Part shown: positions 17,503 through 28,220 of the stretch, one piece after another | Numbering within the stretch: the first letter of the stretch is position 1 | Layout of the letters: every line of letters starts with the position of its first letter | DNA from: Candidatus Amarobacter glycogenicus | Lineage (GTDB): Bacteria; Chloroflexota; Dehalococcoidia; Tepidiformales; Tepidiformaceae | Reading direction: 5' to 3' | Length of the DNA stretch: 64,000 nucleotides | Assembly (NCBI GenBank): GCA_016719395.1 | Contig: JADJZF010000011.1 | Coordinates: 62,001-126,000, forward strand | Program-made: the position numbers and the translations under genes | The notes under the pieces: model-generated | The model's input: only the letters and a program-made list of their open reading frames with translations | Database searches by the model: none | What the model was told of the DNA's origin: nothing

Positions 17503-17578
17503 GGGTAGGGGCCTCCCAGGTGAGTTTCTCCACTACGTACGCGCTTCACGTCACCGGCGCAAGCGCCTCGCCTCGTCC

Positions 17579-18856
17579 CTACACCGGCACCTCGAACGAG
17601 TCCCCAAGCAGGCTCTCGGAGCGCAGGCGCCCCCCGCTCTGTTGCTCGAGTTGCCCCACCAGCGTCTCGACCTCGGACATGTGTGCGCGCCCGGCCGCCG
17701 TTTCGGCTACAGAAGAGTGGCTGTTGAACCAGAAGGTGAAGGGAGCCCCCGCTCCCTCGGCGAAGCGTCGCTCTGCGATCAGCGATACCACCCGTAGGTC
17801 GGGGTTCGCGTGCTCTCCGTTGCCGCAGAACACGTAGTGGTCGGCCGTGATGGCGTCGCAGAACTGCTGCTCGATGTTGTGTTCCGAACCGTGGTGCTGG
17901 ACCTTCAGCACCTCCACGTGAAGCTTCCCCGCCGGGTCCAGCTTGCCCCGCCTTTCGAGCCCATGAAGGATGTCCTGCCAGTGGCCGTCGCCCGTGAGCA
18001 ACACGCGTCTCCCGCCCTCTTCCGCCAGCAACATGATCGAGGCGAGGTTGGGAGTCGTCACCTTCGAGCACGCGCCGAGTTCGTTCCCGAGGGCGATCAA
18101 CTGACTCGCCGGCCAGGCAAGCGCGCTGCTTCCCATCGACTCCTCATCCGCGGCCGCGCGGTGCTGGATGGCCAGCACCGCCTCGCCGTGCGTCTCCAAC
18201 CACGCCTTCCACTCTGCCCGCAGTTTGGTCACGTCGGCGGCGAAGGGCCCGATAACGGTCAGTGTCACCGTCCCCAGCTTCGCGGCCTGGGCGATCCCCT
18301 CGACCGTTGCGAGTTTGCCGGCGAACTGCTTGTTCAGGACGATATCGAGTTGATTCGGGCCGATCCTCCGCGAGACTTTCAGCGCCTCCGGGATGCTCTG
18401 AGCGAGCAGTCCCTGTTTCGAGCCGTCGCGTCGCAGCTCGGCGGCATCGGCCGCCAGCAATAGCGGCGCAGAGGCGGCGAGAGTGTCTTCCACCCGTTCC
18501 GTGAGACTGCCCAGCTGATCGCGGAAGGCGTTGTGCCAGATGCCGCCGAGCTTTGGCGGGCGCGGCGTTTGTGGAATAGGGTGGACTGGATTGCCGTTGG
18601 CGACCTGGAATTCGTGCACGCGCCACGCCGCCTCATCGTCCAGCATCCGCAGCACGCCGGAAATGTGGTCCCGGTCGATGTGCGACACGTACACCAGGTC
18701 GACCTTCTTGTTCGCGTCCCGCAGCCGTCCGAGCTCCGGCGCCACATGGTTTTCATACGATTTTTCCATGCCGCCGTCGATGAGCATCCGTTTCCCGTTC
18801 TTGCTCGTCAGCAGCAGGCAATCGCCCTTTTCCGACCGGAATACCGTGAGCTTCAT
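17579..18856 (-). CDS. MBL-fold metallohydrolase (ComEC/Rec2-like domain)
   Basis: The 425-residue protein begins MKLTVFRSEKGDCLLL and has the metallo-beta-lactamase signature SHIDRDH (His59, Asp61, Asp63, His64), further metal ligands in LLTGDGHWQDIL and VQHHGSEHN. The pattern matches the ComEC/Rec2-like stand-alone MBL hydrolases, without membrane segments, so it acts in the cytosol. Its ATG overlaps the stop of the upstream subtilase gene (ATGA), so the two form a tightly coupled pair. Such protease-MBL pairs could be a processing or conflict module, but the function is unknown. Confidence 0.8.
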   Translation of the reverse strand: MKLTVFRSEKGDCLLLTSKNGKRMLIDGGMEKSYENHVAPELGRLRDANKKVDLVYVSHIDRDHISGVLRMLDDEAAWRVHEFQVANGNPVHPIPQTPRPPKLGGIWHNAFRDQLGSLTERVEDTLAASAPLLLAADAAELRRDGSKQGLLAQSIPEALKVSRRIGPNQLDIVLNKQFAGKLATVEGIAQAAKLGTVTLTVIGPFAADVTKLRAEWKAWLETHGEAVLAIQHRAAADEESMGSSALAWPASQLIALGNELGACSKVTTPNLASIMLLAEEGGRRVLLTGDGHWQDILHGLERRGKLDPAGKLHVEVLKVQHHGSEHNIEQQFCDAITADHYVFCGNGEHANPDLRVVSLIAERRFAEGAGAPFTFWFNSHSSVAETAAGRAHMSEVETLVGQLEQQSGGRLRSESLLGDSFEVPV

Positions 18857-20894
18857 GTCCGGTCTTCCCGCGCGAACAACAGCCCGGCCTCGCGAATGCA
18901 CGCCTCGGGGTCGATCTGCCCAAAGCCGGCGTCGTTCGCCCAGCGGAAGTCTGCTCCCGGCAGCGGCCGTGCCGTCCGCCGGATGATGCCCTCGACCTGC
19001 GCAGCGGTGAGCTGGCGCTCTTTCGCCAGCATCAGGCCCACGACCCCGGTCACGAACGGGCTGGCCATGCTGGTGCCGGTCATGGCCAGCCACCGCTTTT
19101 CCGGATCGGCACTGAAGCCGCGGGCGGCGACGACTCCCGTCCCCAGCGCCGCGACGTCGGGCTTCGACCTCCGATCGCGGGTTGGCCCCTGGCTGCTGCT
19201 GATGTGGATCCGCCCGCGCGCCTCGTCCAGGTTCGCTACCGAGATGATCCGCTGGCCACACGCCAGCGAGCCCACCGACGAATCGTCCACGTTCGACCTC
19301 TCGGAGAGGTAGGAAGGGAATCGCCATGCTTCGCTATAGTCTGCGACGCCCACCCGGACAGGGTCATCTCGCTCGATCCATGCATCGAACTTGCCGTCGC
19401 GGACTTCCTGGCCGTGCAGGCGTACCGTCCACTTGCCGGCCTTCACCCCGACGATCCCCTGGCTGTTCAGCAGTGGGCTGAGGAAGATCGAGATATGGTT
19501 CGCACCGTTCGCCGGGTGATAGAGCTCGTTGTAGACGCTGAGGAAAGACCCGTCGCGTAATTGCCGGTTCTCCACGAACTGGCGGGGGCCGACTGGCCCG
19601 ATCCACCGGCCGTCGGGCGGCAGAATCGACACTGCGAAACGGTCCTGGGGGCCGTACCAGATCTCCATTTCGTTCTCCGAGATGTCCATCATCCCGTTGC
19701 CGGCCACCATCCATTCGATGTCCGTTACCAGGTCCCGCGCAGGGATGCGCCCGCTCGTGTGGATCCGCCCCATGATGAAGCCGAAGTCGTTGGCGGCTTC
19801 CGGGCGCTCCTGCCCGGCATTCCCGGCCGCGACACACACCGCCCGTCCCGGCGTCGCCATCGCCGAATCAATCCAGCGCGAGACGGGTGCGCTCCCGTCG
19901 TGGGCATGCCCGTTCGTCCCGAGGCTCACGTTGATCGCCACCGGCAGGCCCATGACTCTCCCGAGGTCCAGCAGGTAATCGACGGCATGAGCGAGCCTGG
20001 TCGAATCGTAGAAGCTCTTCCGCCGGTCGCCGTCCTCAGGCCCGAGGCCGATGAGCACCCCCGCCAGGGCAGCGTTCCGGCAGACGCCGAGGTTTCCGGC
20101 GGCGATGCTCGCGACGTGCGTGCCGTGCGAACCGTCCACCGCGTGCGACTGGCGTTCCACTTCCCATGCCCTCACCCCAGGCGTGGTGCGGCCTTGATCG
20201 CGGCGTCGAGGTGCGGCTTGAGAAACTCGGCGCCATATCCGTGTGCCGCGTTGGTGGATGGGGCGGGACGGGCGTTGCCCCCCTGGTCCCAGATTGCCGC
20301 CCAGCGCGTCCTTCCGTTTCCATCCAGGAAGTCCGGGTGTGAAAAGTCGAACCCTTCCACATCCACGATACCGATCAGCACTTTCGGCGGCCCGGAGGCC
20401 CCGCTGAATTTTCGGAGGGATGGCGAAGGCGCCGCGACGGAGCCGCGCGCAATCGTCGGCCGAGGCGCTTTGAGCGTCTCCCCGATTTCCACCCATGCCA
20501 CGTCTTTCTGCGCCAGCAGGCGGGGGATGTCGTTCGGGCTCATCGTTGTGATCACGAGGTCGCGCCGCTGCGCGTCGGTGCCGGCGATCACGTCGCCCGG
20601 GCGCGCCGCCGGGTCTTCCAACTGTACGAAGACGTTCACCGCGACCTTTGAGGGCAGTCCAGGCAGCTTTCCGCGCACCACGGACCTGGGCATTTCGCTG
20701 CGCTTGATCGGCACTGCCCCCTGTCCCCGGCAGGGGGGCGCGGCCTCCAGCAGCACCTCTTCTTCAACACGCATCGCAGCGGATAGCTCCGCCCGCACCG
20801 CGTTCACGGCGTCGGTACCATTCGCGATCATCCGCAGCTTCGGCTGGAGCTTGTCCAGTTGGCCCCGGAACAGTCGCTCGCTTTTCGATTGCAT
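18853..20894 (-). pseudogene. S8 (subtilisin-like) serine protease, frameshifted
   Basis: Two overlapping frames make one subtilase. Part 1 (start 20894, stop at 20172) encodes an N-terminal domain and the catalytic Asp178 in GIVDVEGFDFSHPDF. Part 2 (from about 20180 to 18853) supplies the catalytic His in DGSHGTHVASI and Ser in TGTSMASPFVTG, with the oxyanion-hole Asn in VAAGNAG. They join at about 20172-20180 by a one-base shift where the reading GVRAWEVERQ should continue APRLG. All catalytic residues survive, so this may be a sequencing error rather than decay. No signal peptide is seen, which suggests an intracellular protease. It overlaps the MBL-fold gene by 4 nt. Confidence 0.8.
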
Positions 20895-21005
20895 CGCCTG
20901 CCCCCTTGGCTATCGGCGCCCTTTCCGGCCCGTCCAAGGGTAGCCCGTCCGGGCGCCGAAAATCCAGAGCCGCAATTAGCGCTATCTCACGCTGGGAAGC
21001 GGGAG

Positions 21006-21638
21006 CTAACGCGAGATCTGGCTCATGATGTCGGCCGAAGCGCCGACCGGCGCTGCCACCTCGACGACTCGCTCGTCGAGGTCATCGAACTCCAACCGGA
21101 GCGCCCGACACACCATCGCGTGCAGCCGGTACGTCCCTATCGCGTAGCTCAACTCGAGGATCGCCGCATCGCTCAGGTGTTCCTTCAGGCGGGCGAAGGT
21201 TGCCTCCGGTACCCGTCCGTCGGCCAGCACAAGGTCGTCGGTGTAGGCGAGGATGGCACGGTCCTGCGCGTCGAAGACGTCCGCGGAAGCCCAGTTCGGG
21301 ATCGCCGCGAGCTTCTCCTCCGGGACCTTCGCCGCCCTCGCGGCCTTCGAATGCTGGGAGAACACGAACTGGCTCCCGGCGCAGTAGCCGGTCCGCGTGA
21401 GCGCCAGCTCCCGCTGGTACGGTGTCATCGCCCGTGCCTTGCTCGAAAGCAATCCGAAGCCTGCCTGGGCGTGCGCCAGGACGTCCGGAGAGAGCGCGAA
21501 CACCGTCCACCAGTTGCCCGGCGTGCCCGTCGCCGTGCCGGGCTCGGCCACCGGGTCGCGGCCCTGGAAGAGTCGCTCGTACACGAGTTGGACTTCGGGC
21601 GTCGCCTCGGCTCGGGGCACCTGGCGCAATCGTGGCAT
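21006..21638 (-). CDS. carboxymuconolactone decarboxylase (AhpD-like) family protein
   Basis: The 210-residue protein fits the CMD/AhpD fold: a helix with PGNWWTVFALSPDVLAHAQAGFGLL and the active-site region ELALTRTGYCAGSQFVFSQHSKAAR. Only one of the two AhpD cysteines is present (the Cys in GYCAGSQ), while the downstream His is kept, so a disulfide reductase role is unlikely. The start was set at MPRLRQVPRA because AGGAG lies about 7 nt upstream; the frame is open to 21785 without family similarity. It is divergent from the Crp/Fnr regulator and shares the intergenic palindrome at 21779-21792. Confidence 0.8.
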   Translation of the reverse strand: MPRLRQVPRAEATPEVQLVYERLFQGRDPVAEPGTATGTPGNWWTVFALSPDVLAHAQAGFGLLSSKARAMTPYQRELALTRTGYCAGSQFVFSQHSKAARAAKVPEEKLAAIPNWASADVFDAQDRAILAYTDDLVLADGRVPEATFARLKEHLSDAAILELSYAIGTYRLHAMVCRALRLEFDDLDERVVEVAAPVGASADIMSQISR

Positions 21639-21778
21639 GTGGTTTCTCCTGCATGGAAATGCTCGGCAGCCGGCGCTTCGCGCCAACCGTTCGCGGGAGC
21701 GAACGATACCCTGCGCGCCGCTTCCTCGCGCGGGGTTTTTCGCGCTGCTGGCGAACATTTGCCGGCGGTCCCACGGGA

Positions 21779-21792
21779 GTGACATTAGTCAC
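21779..21792. promoter_or_regulatory. Crp/Fnr-type palindrome upstream of the regulator
   Basis: GTGAC-ATTA-GTCAC is a perfect 14-bp palindrome; with flanks it reads A-GTGA-N6-TCAC-A, close to the CRP consensus TGTGA-N6-TCACA. It is centred 56 nt before the regulator's ATG and 147 nt before the divergent CMD gene. Its core TGAC-N4-GTCA recurs at 22651 and 25315. Confidence 0.7.
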
Positions 21793-21841
21793 ATCAGGCC
21801 TCTCGCCCGGAGACACAGCATCACTCAGAGGTAGCCAGGCA

Positions 21842-22654
21842 ATGTTGCGCGCATCGTGTGTTGGGAAAGCCATGCAGGCCACACCGGGCGAGGATCGAAT
21901 TGTTTCGGCCTTGCGTAAGTGTGCCCTCGTTTCCGGCCTCAGCGAGGCAGAAGTCACCGAGGTCGCTACGCGCGCCTCCATTCATAAGGTGCGCGCGAAC
22001 CGCCGCCTTTTTGAAGAAGGCGAGGAGTGTAAGGGCCTCTGGATCGTCACGGCGGGCCGCGTTCGCCTGCTCCACCTGATGGCCGACGGCCGCCAGCATG
22101 CCGTGGGCTTCCATGCGCCCACCACCCCGCTGGACCTCGGCGCCGCCCTCGACGGCCAGCCGTATATGACCACGGCGATGACCCTGATCGACTCTGAGTT
22201 CATCCTCATCCCCAGGCCCGTGCTCATCGATCTCGGGCGGGACTACCCGGTGACCATCCGGAACGCCATCGACCTTCTGTGCATCGAAGTCCGCCAGCGA
22301 GACATCACGGCCGCCGTCGCCGCGCTGAAGGACGCCCGCGGCCGCATCGGCTGCAGCCTCCTCCAGCTCGCCCGCCAGTTCGGCACCACCGATGGGTCCG
22401 CTATCAGCATCAACTATCCGCTCACTCGCCAGCATATCGCCGACCGATCCGGCGTCACGGTCGAGACCGCGATCCGGGTGATGTCGGAGATGCAGCAGAA
22501 CGGCGTCATCCAGACCGACAACCAGATCATCCAGATCCTCGACCTCCCGCGCATCAGCGATGCCGTGAGCTGCGATGGCTGCCAGTTTCTCTGCGCCCGC
22601 CCGCGGCGCACGTCCTGGAAGGCCGTCGCACGCCGTCGCGGCTGCACACTATGA
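21842..22654 (+). CDS. Crp/Fnr-family transcriptional regulator with C-terminal Cys cluster
   Basis: The 270-residue regulator has an N-terminal cyclic-nucleotide-binding-type beta-roll (residues ~20-140, with VRANRRLFEEGEECKGLWIV), a dimerisation helix, and a winged helix-turn-helix with LTRQHIADRSGVTVETAIRV at 194-213. Close to the C-terminus is CDGCQFLC (Cys244, Cys247, Cys251). Bacillus subtilis Fnr holds its [4Fe-4S] cluster with C-terminal cysteines in a similar place, so an oxygen- or redox-sensing cluster is inferred. It stands directly before the molybdoenzyme genes, and TGAC-N4-GTCA palindromes lie in front of it and of those genes. Its stop codon overlaps one of these. GAGGT about 9 nt upstream supports the start at 21842; Met11 is an alternative. 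Confidence 0.85.
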   Translation: MLRASCVGKAMQATPGEDRIVSALRKCALVSGLSEAEVTEVATRASIHKVRANRRLFEEGEECKGLWIVTAGRVRLLHLMADGRQHAVGFHAPTTPLDLGAALDGQPYMTTAMTLIDSEFILIPRPVLIDLGRDYPVTIRNAIDLLCIEVRQRDITAAVAALKDARGRIGCSLLQLARQFGTTDGSAISINYPLTRQHIADRSGVTVETAIRVMSEMQQNGVIQTDNQIIQILDLPRISDAVSCDGCQFLCARPRRTSWKAVARRRGCTL

Positions 22655-22664
22655 CGGCCGTCAT
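22651..22664. promoter_or_regulatory. Crp/Fnr-type palindrome before the first alpha subunit
   Basis: ATGAC-GGCC-GTCAT is a perfect 14-bp palindrome with the TGAC-N4-GTCA core. It overlaps the stop codon of the Crp/Fnr gene and lies 141 nt (centre) before the start of the first molybdopterin subunit. Confidence 0.7.
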
Positions 22665-22798
22665 GCTCTTCGCCTCTTGCACCATGCCACGCTCGCCTCG
22701 GCTACGAGTGCCTGTCTGCCCGAGTGCGTCCCGGTTGCCGCAGTCACGCTTTGCCGGCAGAGCTCCGAGGAATTGCCCCACCAACAGGAGGACTCACG

Positions 22799-25241
22799 AT
22801 GACCGTCCAACAACTCGGGAAAAGCCTTCCCGTTCTCGATGGCCCATACCGCTCTCGGTGGTCATGGGACGAGGTCCGCTGGGCCTCCCACTGCATAGAC
22901 TGTTACCCCGGCAACTGCCCCATGCGCGTCTACGTCAAGGATGGCCAGGTCGTCCGCGAGGAATCGGCCGCGACCTTCCCCACTTACGAACCCGGTGTCC
23001 CCGACACGGCACCTTCGACCCCGTCAGCAGCGTTGATGACTGGTTCCACTCAGAAGTCTTCATCATCTGGGCCGGTAACCCGAACTACACCCGCATTCCC
23101 CACATCCACTTCGTTAACGAAGCGCGCTACAACGGGACCGAGGTCGTCATCGTCGCCCCCGACTTCTCTCCGTCCGCGATCCACGCGGACTATTACATCC
23201 CGGTCAACGCCGGGACCGATGCAGCCTTCGCCCTGGCGATGGCACAGGTCATCATCGAAGAAGGCCTCGTCGACAAGACGTTCGTGAGCGAACAGACCGA
23301 CCTCCCGCTCCTCGTGAACAAGGCGACCAACCGGTATCTCCGTGCGAGTGACCTGCCCGAAGGTGGCAGCGACGAGCAGTTCTTCGCCTGGGACAGTGCC
23401 GCGGGGGCCCTCGCCCCCGCTCCCCGCGCCAACCTGAAGTGGGGCGCGTCGAGCCCGCGCTCGAAGGCGAGTACACCGTTACCACGAAGGCTGGCCCGGT
23501 CACCGTCACCCCGCTCTTCACGATCATGCGCGCCCGTCTCGCCGAGTACACGCCAGAGGCGATTCAGCCCATCACCCGCGTCGACCCCGCGACAACGCGC
23601 CTCCTCGCGCGGAAGATCGCCTCCAAGCGGACGGGCATCCTTTCCGCTCTGGGCGGCATGGGCAAGCACTACCACGGCGACCTGATGGAACGCGCCCAGC
23701 TCCTCGTCCTCGCCCTCACGGGGAACTGGGGCAAGCAGGGGACGGGCGTCCGTGCCTGGCTTGCCGGCCTCTTCGATGGCTCCGCCACGGTCATGATGAA
23801 GAGCAAGCGCGGCCCCGAAGAGGTCGCCGGCCTGCTCGACATGCGCGACATGCTCGTGAACATGAAGATCGCCGAGGATCCTTCCCTCACCCCGCTCATC
23901 GTCGCCGTCGAGCAGTCCCGCCAGTCCTCCGCCGGGCTCGTCCCACCCGTCTTCTGGTGGTACCACCACGCTGGCTACAAGGAGACATGGGAGAAGCCGG
24001 ACTGGCACGACCCGAGCATGAAGCGCCCGTTCACCGAGTACTTCAAGGAAGCCACCGACAGCGGCTGGTGGAGCGGCGTTGACGTCCCCCGCAAGGACCA
24101 GCCGACTCGCGTCATCATCGAGATGGGCGGCAACGTGCTCCGGCGCACGCGCGGCGGGAGCAAGATGCTGCTTGAGCACCTCTGGCCACAGCTCACCTGC
24201 GTCGCGACTCTCGAAGTCCGGATGAGCACGACCGCCCTCTACTCCGACTACATCCTTCCCTGTGCCCAGTGGTACGAGAAGATCGGCTTCGGAATCCCCT
24301 CCACCCACGTGATGCACCTCACGTTCTGCGACAAGGCGGTCGAACCGCCCGGAGAGTGCGTGGATGAGTGGGAGGCCTACCGGCGAATCGCCGAGAAGGT
24401 GCAGGAGCGCGCCCGTGCCCGCGGTATCAAGCCCTACACCGACTCTCGCGGCATCCAGAGAGACCCGGCCAACGCCCACGAAAACTTCACGAAAAAGGGC
24501 ATCTTCCTCAACGAGGAAGACCTCGCCGATGAGATGATCCGGGACAGCGCCGTCACCGGAACCGTCCCGGCGAACGCCAGCCTCGAAGACATCCGCGAGA
24601 AGGGCTACTACCGCTGGCAGGGCCTCGGCATCAACCCTCGGGTCATTGCCCAGGGAACCGAGCCGAAGCCCAACGAGACTTTCGTCCCATTCCGCGATCA
24701 CGTGGAGAAGGGTGATCCCTACCCGACGCTCGCGCGCCGCGCGCAGTTCCTCATCGAACACCCGTGGTTCTTCGAAGCCGATGAGCACCTGCCGCGGTAC
24801 AAGGCTCCCCCTCTGATGGGCGGCAACTACGACTTCCAGATCACCAGCGGCCACAACCGCTGGAGCATCCACTCCAACAACAACTCGACCCAACTCATGC
24901 TCGATACCCACCGCGGCGCTCCGCACCTGGTGATGAACACCAGCGACGCACGCCGCCTCGGCATCGAAGACGACGAAATGGTCCGCGTCCACAACGACCT
25001 GGGAGAGTTCCAGGTCGCAGTGCTCCTTTCCGAGAGCGCCCAGCCCGGCCAGGTCGTGATGTACAACGGCTGGGATCCGTTCCAGTTCCCGAACTGGGCC
25101 GGCCCGAACGACCTCGAACCCGGGATGATCAAGTGGCTCCACCTCGCCGGCGGCTACGGCCACCTCCGCTACTGGGTCACCGAATGGCAGCCCTCGCCTG
25201 TCATGCGCAGTACTCGCGTCGGAATCGCCAAAATGGGGTGA
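22799..25241 (+). pseudogene. type II DMSO-reductase-family catalytic subunit, decayed (alpha-1)
   Basis: This is a relative of the ethylbenzene dehydrogenase / nitrate / perchlorate reductase alpha subunits, which carry Mo-bis-MGD and one [4Fe-4S] cluster. The N-terminus has His31, Cys35 and Cys40 of the FS0 motif (HCIDCYPGNC). At about 23011 the frame shifts and, by comparison with the paralogue at 25367, about 108 residues are missing, including the fourth Cys (GCQKG) and the Asp that would bind Mo. A second shift lies at about 23445, after which the frame runs intact to 25241. With cluster and Mo ligands lost it should not be functional unless the assembly is wrong. The start ATG at 22799 has AGGAGG upstream. 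A strong terminator follows. Confidence 0.85.
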
Positions 25242-25263
25242 CGATTCCCCCGCGGGATGCAAC

Positions 25264-25297
25264 GAACCGGGAGCCGACAGGCTCCCGGTTCTGTTTT
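25264..25297 (+). terminator. intrinsic terminator after alpha-1
   Basis: The 12-bp arms GAACCGGGAGCC and GGCTCCCGGTTC pair perfectly around GACA and are followed by TGTTTT. The hairpin isolates the decayed first alpha gene from the next promoter. Confidence 0.92.
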
Positions 25298-25314
25298 CCG
25301 GAGGTCCGCAGCCC

Positions 25315-25332
25315 TTATGACCGCAGTCATAA
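25315..25332. promoter_or_regulatory. Crp/Fnr-type palindrome before alpha-2
   Basis: TTATGAC-CGCA-GTCATAA has perfect 7-bp arms and the TGAC-N4-GTCA core. It is the longest of the set and is centred 43 nt before the ATG at 25367. No Shine-Dalgarno sequence precedes that ATG, so a near-leaderless mRNA activated from about -41 is possible. Confidence 0.75.
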
Positions 25333-25366
25333 CCAGCCCTCTCCCGCCTCTCACACCATTCCCGGC

Positions 25367-28220
25367 ATGAAGGCAGCAGAGTCAGACCGGATCTACACGA
25401 GCCCCAGCGATCTCTACCGCAAGAAGTGGGACTGGGACGCCGTTTACTGGGGCACCCACTGCGTCGACTGTTACCCAGGAAACTGCCCAATGCGCGTATA
25501 CGTCCGCGGCGGACAGGTCTGGCGAGAAGAACAGTCCGGGTCGTTCCAGACCATCGAGCCCGGTGTCCCCGATTTCAACCCCATGGGTTGCCAGAAGGGC
25601 GCCTCGTGGAGCCAGTCGCTCTACGGGCCGGACCGGCTCCTCTACCCCCTGAAGAGGGTCGGTGAACGCGGCGAGGGCCGCTGGAATCGCGTCACCTGGG
25701 ACGAAGCACTCACCGACATCGCGGATCGCATGATCGATGCCATCGAGGCCGGTGGTCCCTCGAGTATCGCCCACGAGGGCACCCCGGAGATGGCCACCGT
25801 CATCCCGACCAACAAGTTTTTCAGCACACTCGGTGGCCACGGGCTCGACCTGAACGGTTCGATCAACGACTTCTCCATCGGCCTCTACGAAACCTTCGGG
25901 CGCTTCAGCCAGGTCTCCTCAGCCGATGACTGGTTCCACTCCGAAGTCGTCCTCATCTGGCACATGAACCCCATCTACACGCGCATCCCGTTCTACCACT
26001 TCATCGCCGAAGCCCGGTACAACGGAGCCGAAGTCATCAACATCTCCCCGGATGTAAACCCTTCCCACCTCCACGCCGATATCCAGGTGCCCATCAACGG
26101 CGGCACGGACCCGGCCTTCGGCCTCGCCCTCGTCCAGGTCATCCTCGAAGAGGGCCTCGCGAACTGGAAGTTCATCAAGGAACAGACAGACCTCGGCTTC
26201 CTCGTCCGCACCGATACGCGCCGCTACCTGCGCCAGGCGGATGTCGAAGGTCAAGGCCCGGAAGACCAGATGTACCAGTGGGCCGTCGGTTCAGGCATCC
26301 GCAAAGCGGACCGCGCCAATATCTTCTTGAAGGACGTCGATATCGCCCTCGAGGGCACCTTCGATGTCCAGCTCAAGAACGGATCGACGGTCCAGGTGCG
26401 GCCGGCATATGACTTCCTCAAGCAGCACCTCAACGAGAAGTACACGCCAGAGAAGCAGCAGCCGATCACCGGCGTCCACCCCGATGTCATCCGGACCATC
26501 GCCCGCAAGTGCGCGACCAAGCGCACGAACATCATGCTTGGCTACAACGCCTGCAAGTTCTACCACGGCGACCTCATGGAACGTGCCCAGGCGCTCCTCC
26601 TCGCCGTTACCGGCAACTGGGGCAAGAAGGGCACCGGCATCCGCTGCTGGGCCTCCGGCATGCACGATGGCGCCTTCATCGCCGTCAACAAGCCCGGTCC
26701 AGGGGCGGCCAACACGGAAATCGTCCTCTCCGGCCGCGACGCCGCTATCGCCGCCTTCAAGCAGATGGACCCGACGGCGACGACCGAGATCGCGGTCAAA
26801 CGCATGGGCCAGATGTCAGAAAAACTGCAGCGCTCGCCGGGCGGGCTGGGCGGCATGCTGTCCGGTGGCGATGACGGGGAGTCATCGGCGCACCCCAACG
26901 CCTCGACATCGAGCCCGCCAGCCTTCTGGTGGTACTGGCAGGCGAACTACCAGGAACGCTGGAATACGCCGGGCTGGGGCGATGACTCGCTCCCGCGCTC
27001 GTTCGATGAATACTTCAACGAAGCCATCAGCAAGGGCTGGTGGGATGGCATGGACCATCCGCGCCCCGAAGACCCGCCCCGCGTCCTCATCGAATGCGGC
27101 GGCAACATGCTTCGCCGCACACGCGGAGGCAAAAAGGCGCTCCTCAACACCCTCTGGCCGAAGCTGGACCTCATCGTCTCGATCGACTTCCGCATCAGCC
27201 AGACGGGCCTCTACAGCGACTACGTCCTCCCTGCGGCCCAGCATTACGAAAAGATCGGCTTCCACATCCCGACGCCGCACCTCATGAACCTCACCTTCAG
27301 CGACAAGGCGGCCGAGCCCGCCGGCGAAGCCCGCAACGAGTGGCAGATCTACCACGCGATCTTCGAGAAGATCGCCGAGCGCGCCAGCGAACGGGGCCTG
27401 ACCGCCTGCAAAGGACACCAAGGGCATGACGCGCCGCTACGCAGCGTTGCCCGGCGCCTACTCGATGAAGGGCTTCCTCCTCGATGAGGAGCGGCTCGCC
27501 GACGAACAGATCCGCGACTCCGCCCTCGCCGGCACGCTCCCCATAGGCACCAGCCTGCGCACCCTGCGGGAGAAGGGTCACGTTCGGTTCATCGACTGGG
27601 GACTCTCCCCGATGGCGCTCGCCCAGGCATCGCCAATCAAGCCGAACGAGACGCACGTCCCCTTCCGCGACAACACCGAGCGCGGCACTCCGTTCCCTAC
27701 GTACGCTCGCCGCGCGCAGTTCTACATCGACCACGAGTGGTTCCTCGAAGCCCACGAAGAACTGCCGACCTACAAGCCGAACCCGAACATGGGTGGCGAC
27801 TACCCGATCGGCATGACTTCCGGCCACAACCGCTGGAGCATCCACACCATGAACCAGGCCAACTGGGTCATCCTTGGCACTCACCGTGGAGAACCCGATG
27901 TGGTCGTGAATACCGATGACGCCGCCGACCGCGGTGTCAAAGATGGGGATCTCATCCGCATCTGGAACGACGTTAGCCAATTCAAGAGCCGTGCCCGTGT
28001 CGCCCCGAACGTGAAGCGTGGCCAGCTCATCTCCTACAACGGTTGGGCCGGGTTCCAATACCCCGAGTGGAGCGGAGCCAACGAGATTGAACCGGGGATG
28101 GTGAAGTGGATTGGTTTCGCAGGCGGCTACGGCCACCTCAGCCATCTCGGGGCAGAATGGCAGCCGGTACCGGCCGAACGCTGGACCCGGTGTGATTTCG
28201 AAAAAGCGGAGGTCGACTAA
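25367..28220 (+). CDS. type II DMSO-reductase-family catalytic subunit, frameshifted (alpha-2)
   Basis: This Mo-bis-MGD catalytic subunit has about 950 residues when the two frames are joined. The FS0 ligands are His31, Cys35, Cys40 and Cys75 (HCVDCYPGNC, then MGCQKG). The His ligand marks the type II family (NarG, EbdA, PcrA, DdhA). Asp168 in SINDFS aligns with the Mo-binding Asp of NarG. Frame 1 runs from 25367 to the stop at 27487; the correct continuation is the frame that reads through KGMTRRYAALPG and ends at 28220. The switch point is about 27400-27411 and corresponds to one extra base. No Tat signal is present. The gamma subunit ATG shares a base with the stop. The function is inferred; the substrate is unknown. 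Confidence 0.85.

Noticed and set aside
23193..25490. 765-codon open frame on the - strand across alpha-1
   Set aside because: The product is a low-information Val/Gly/Asp/Arg-rich sequence, antisense to a recognisable molybdoenzyme frame.
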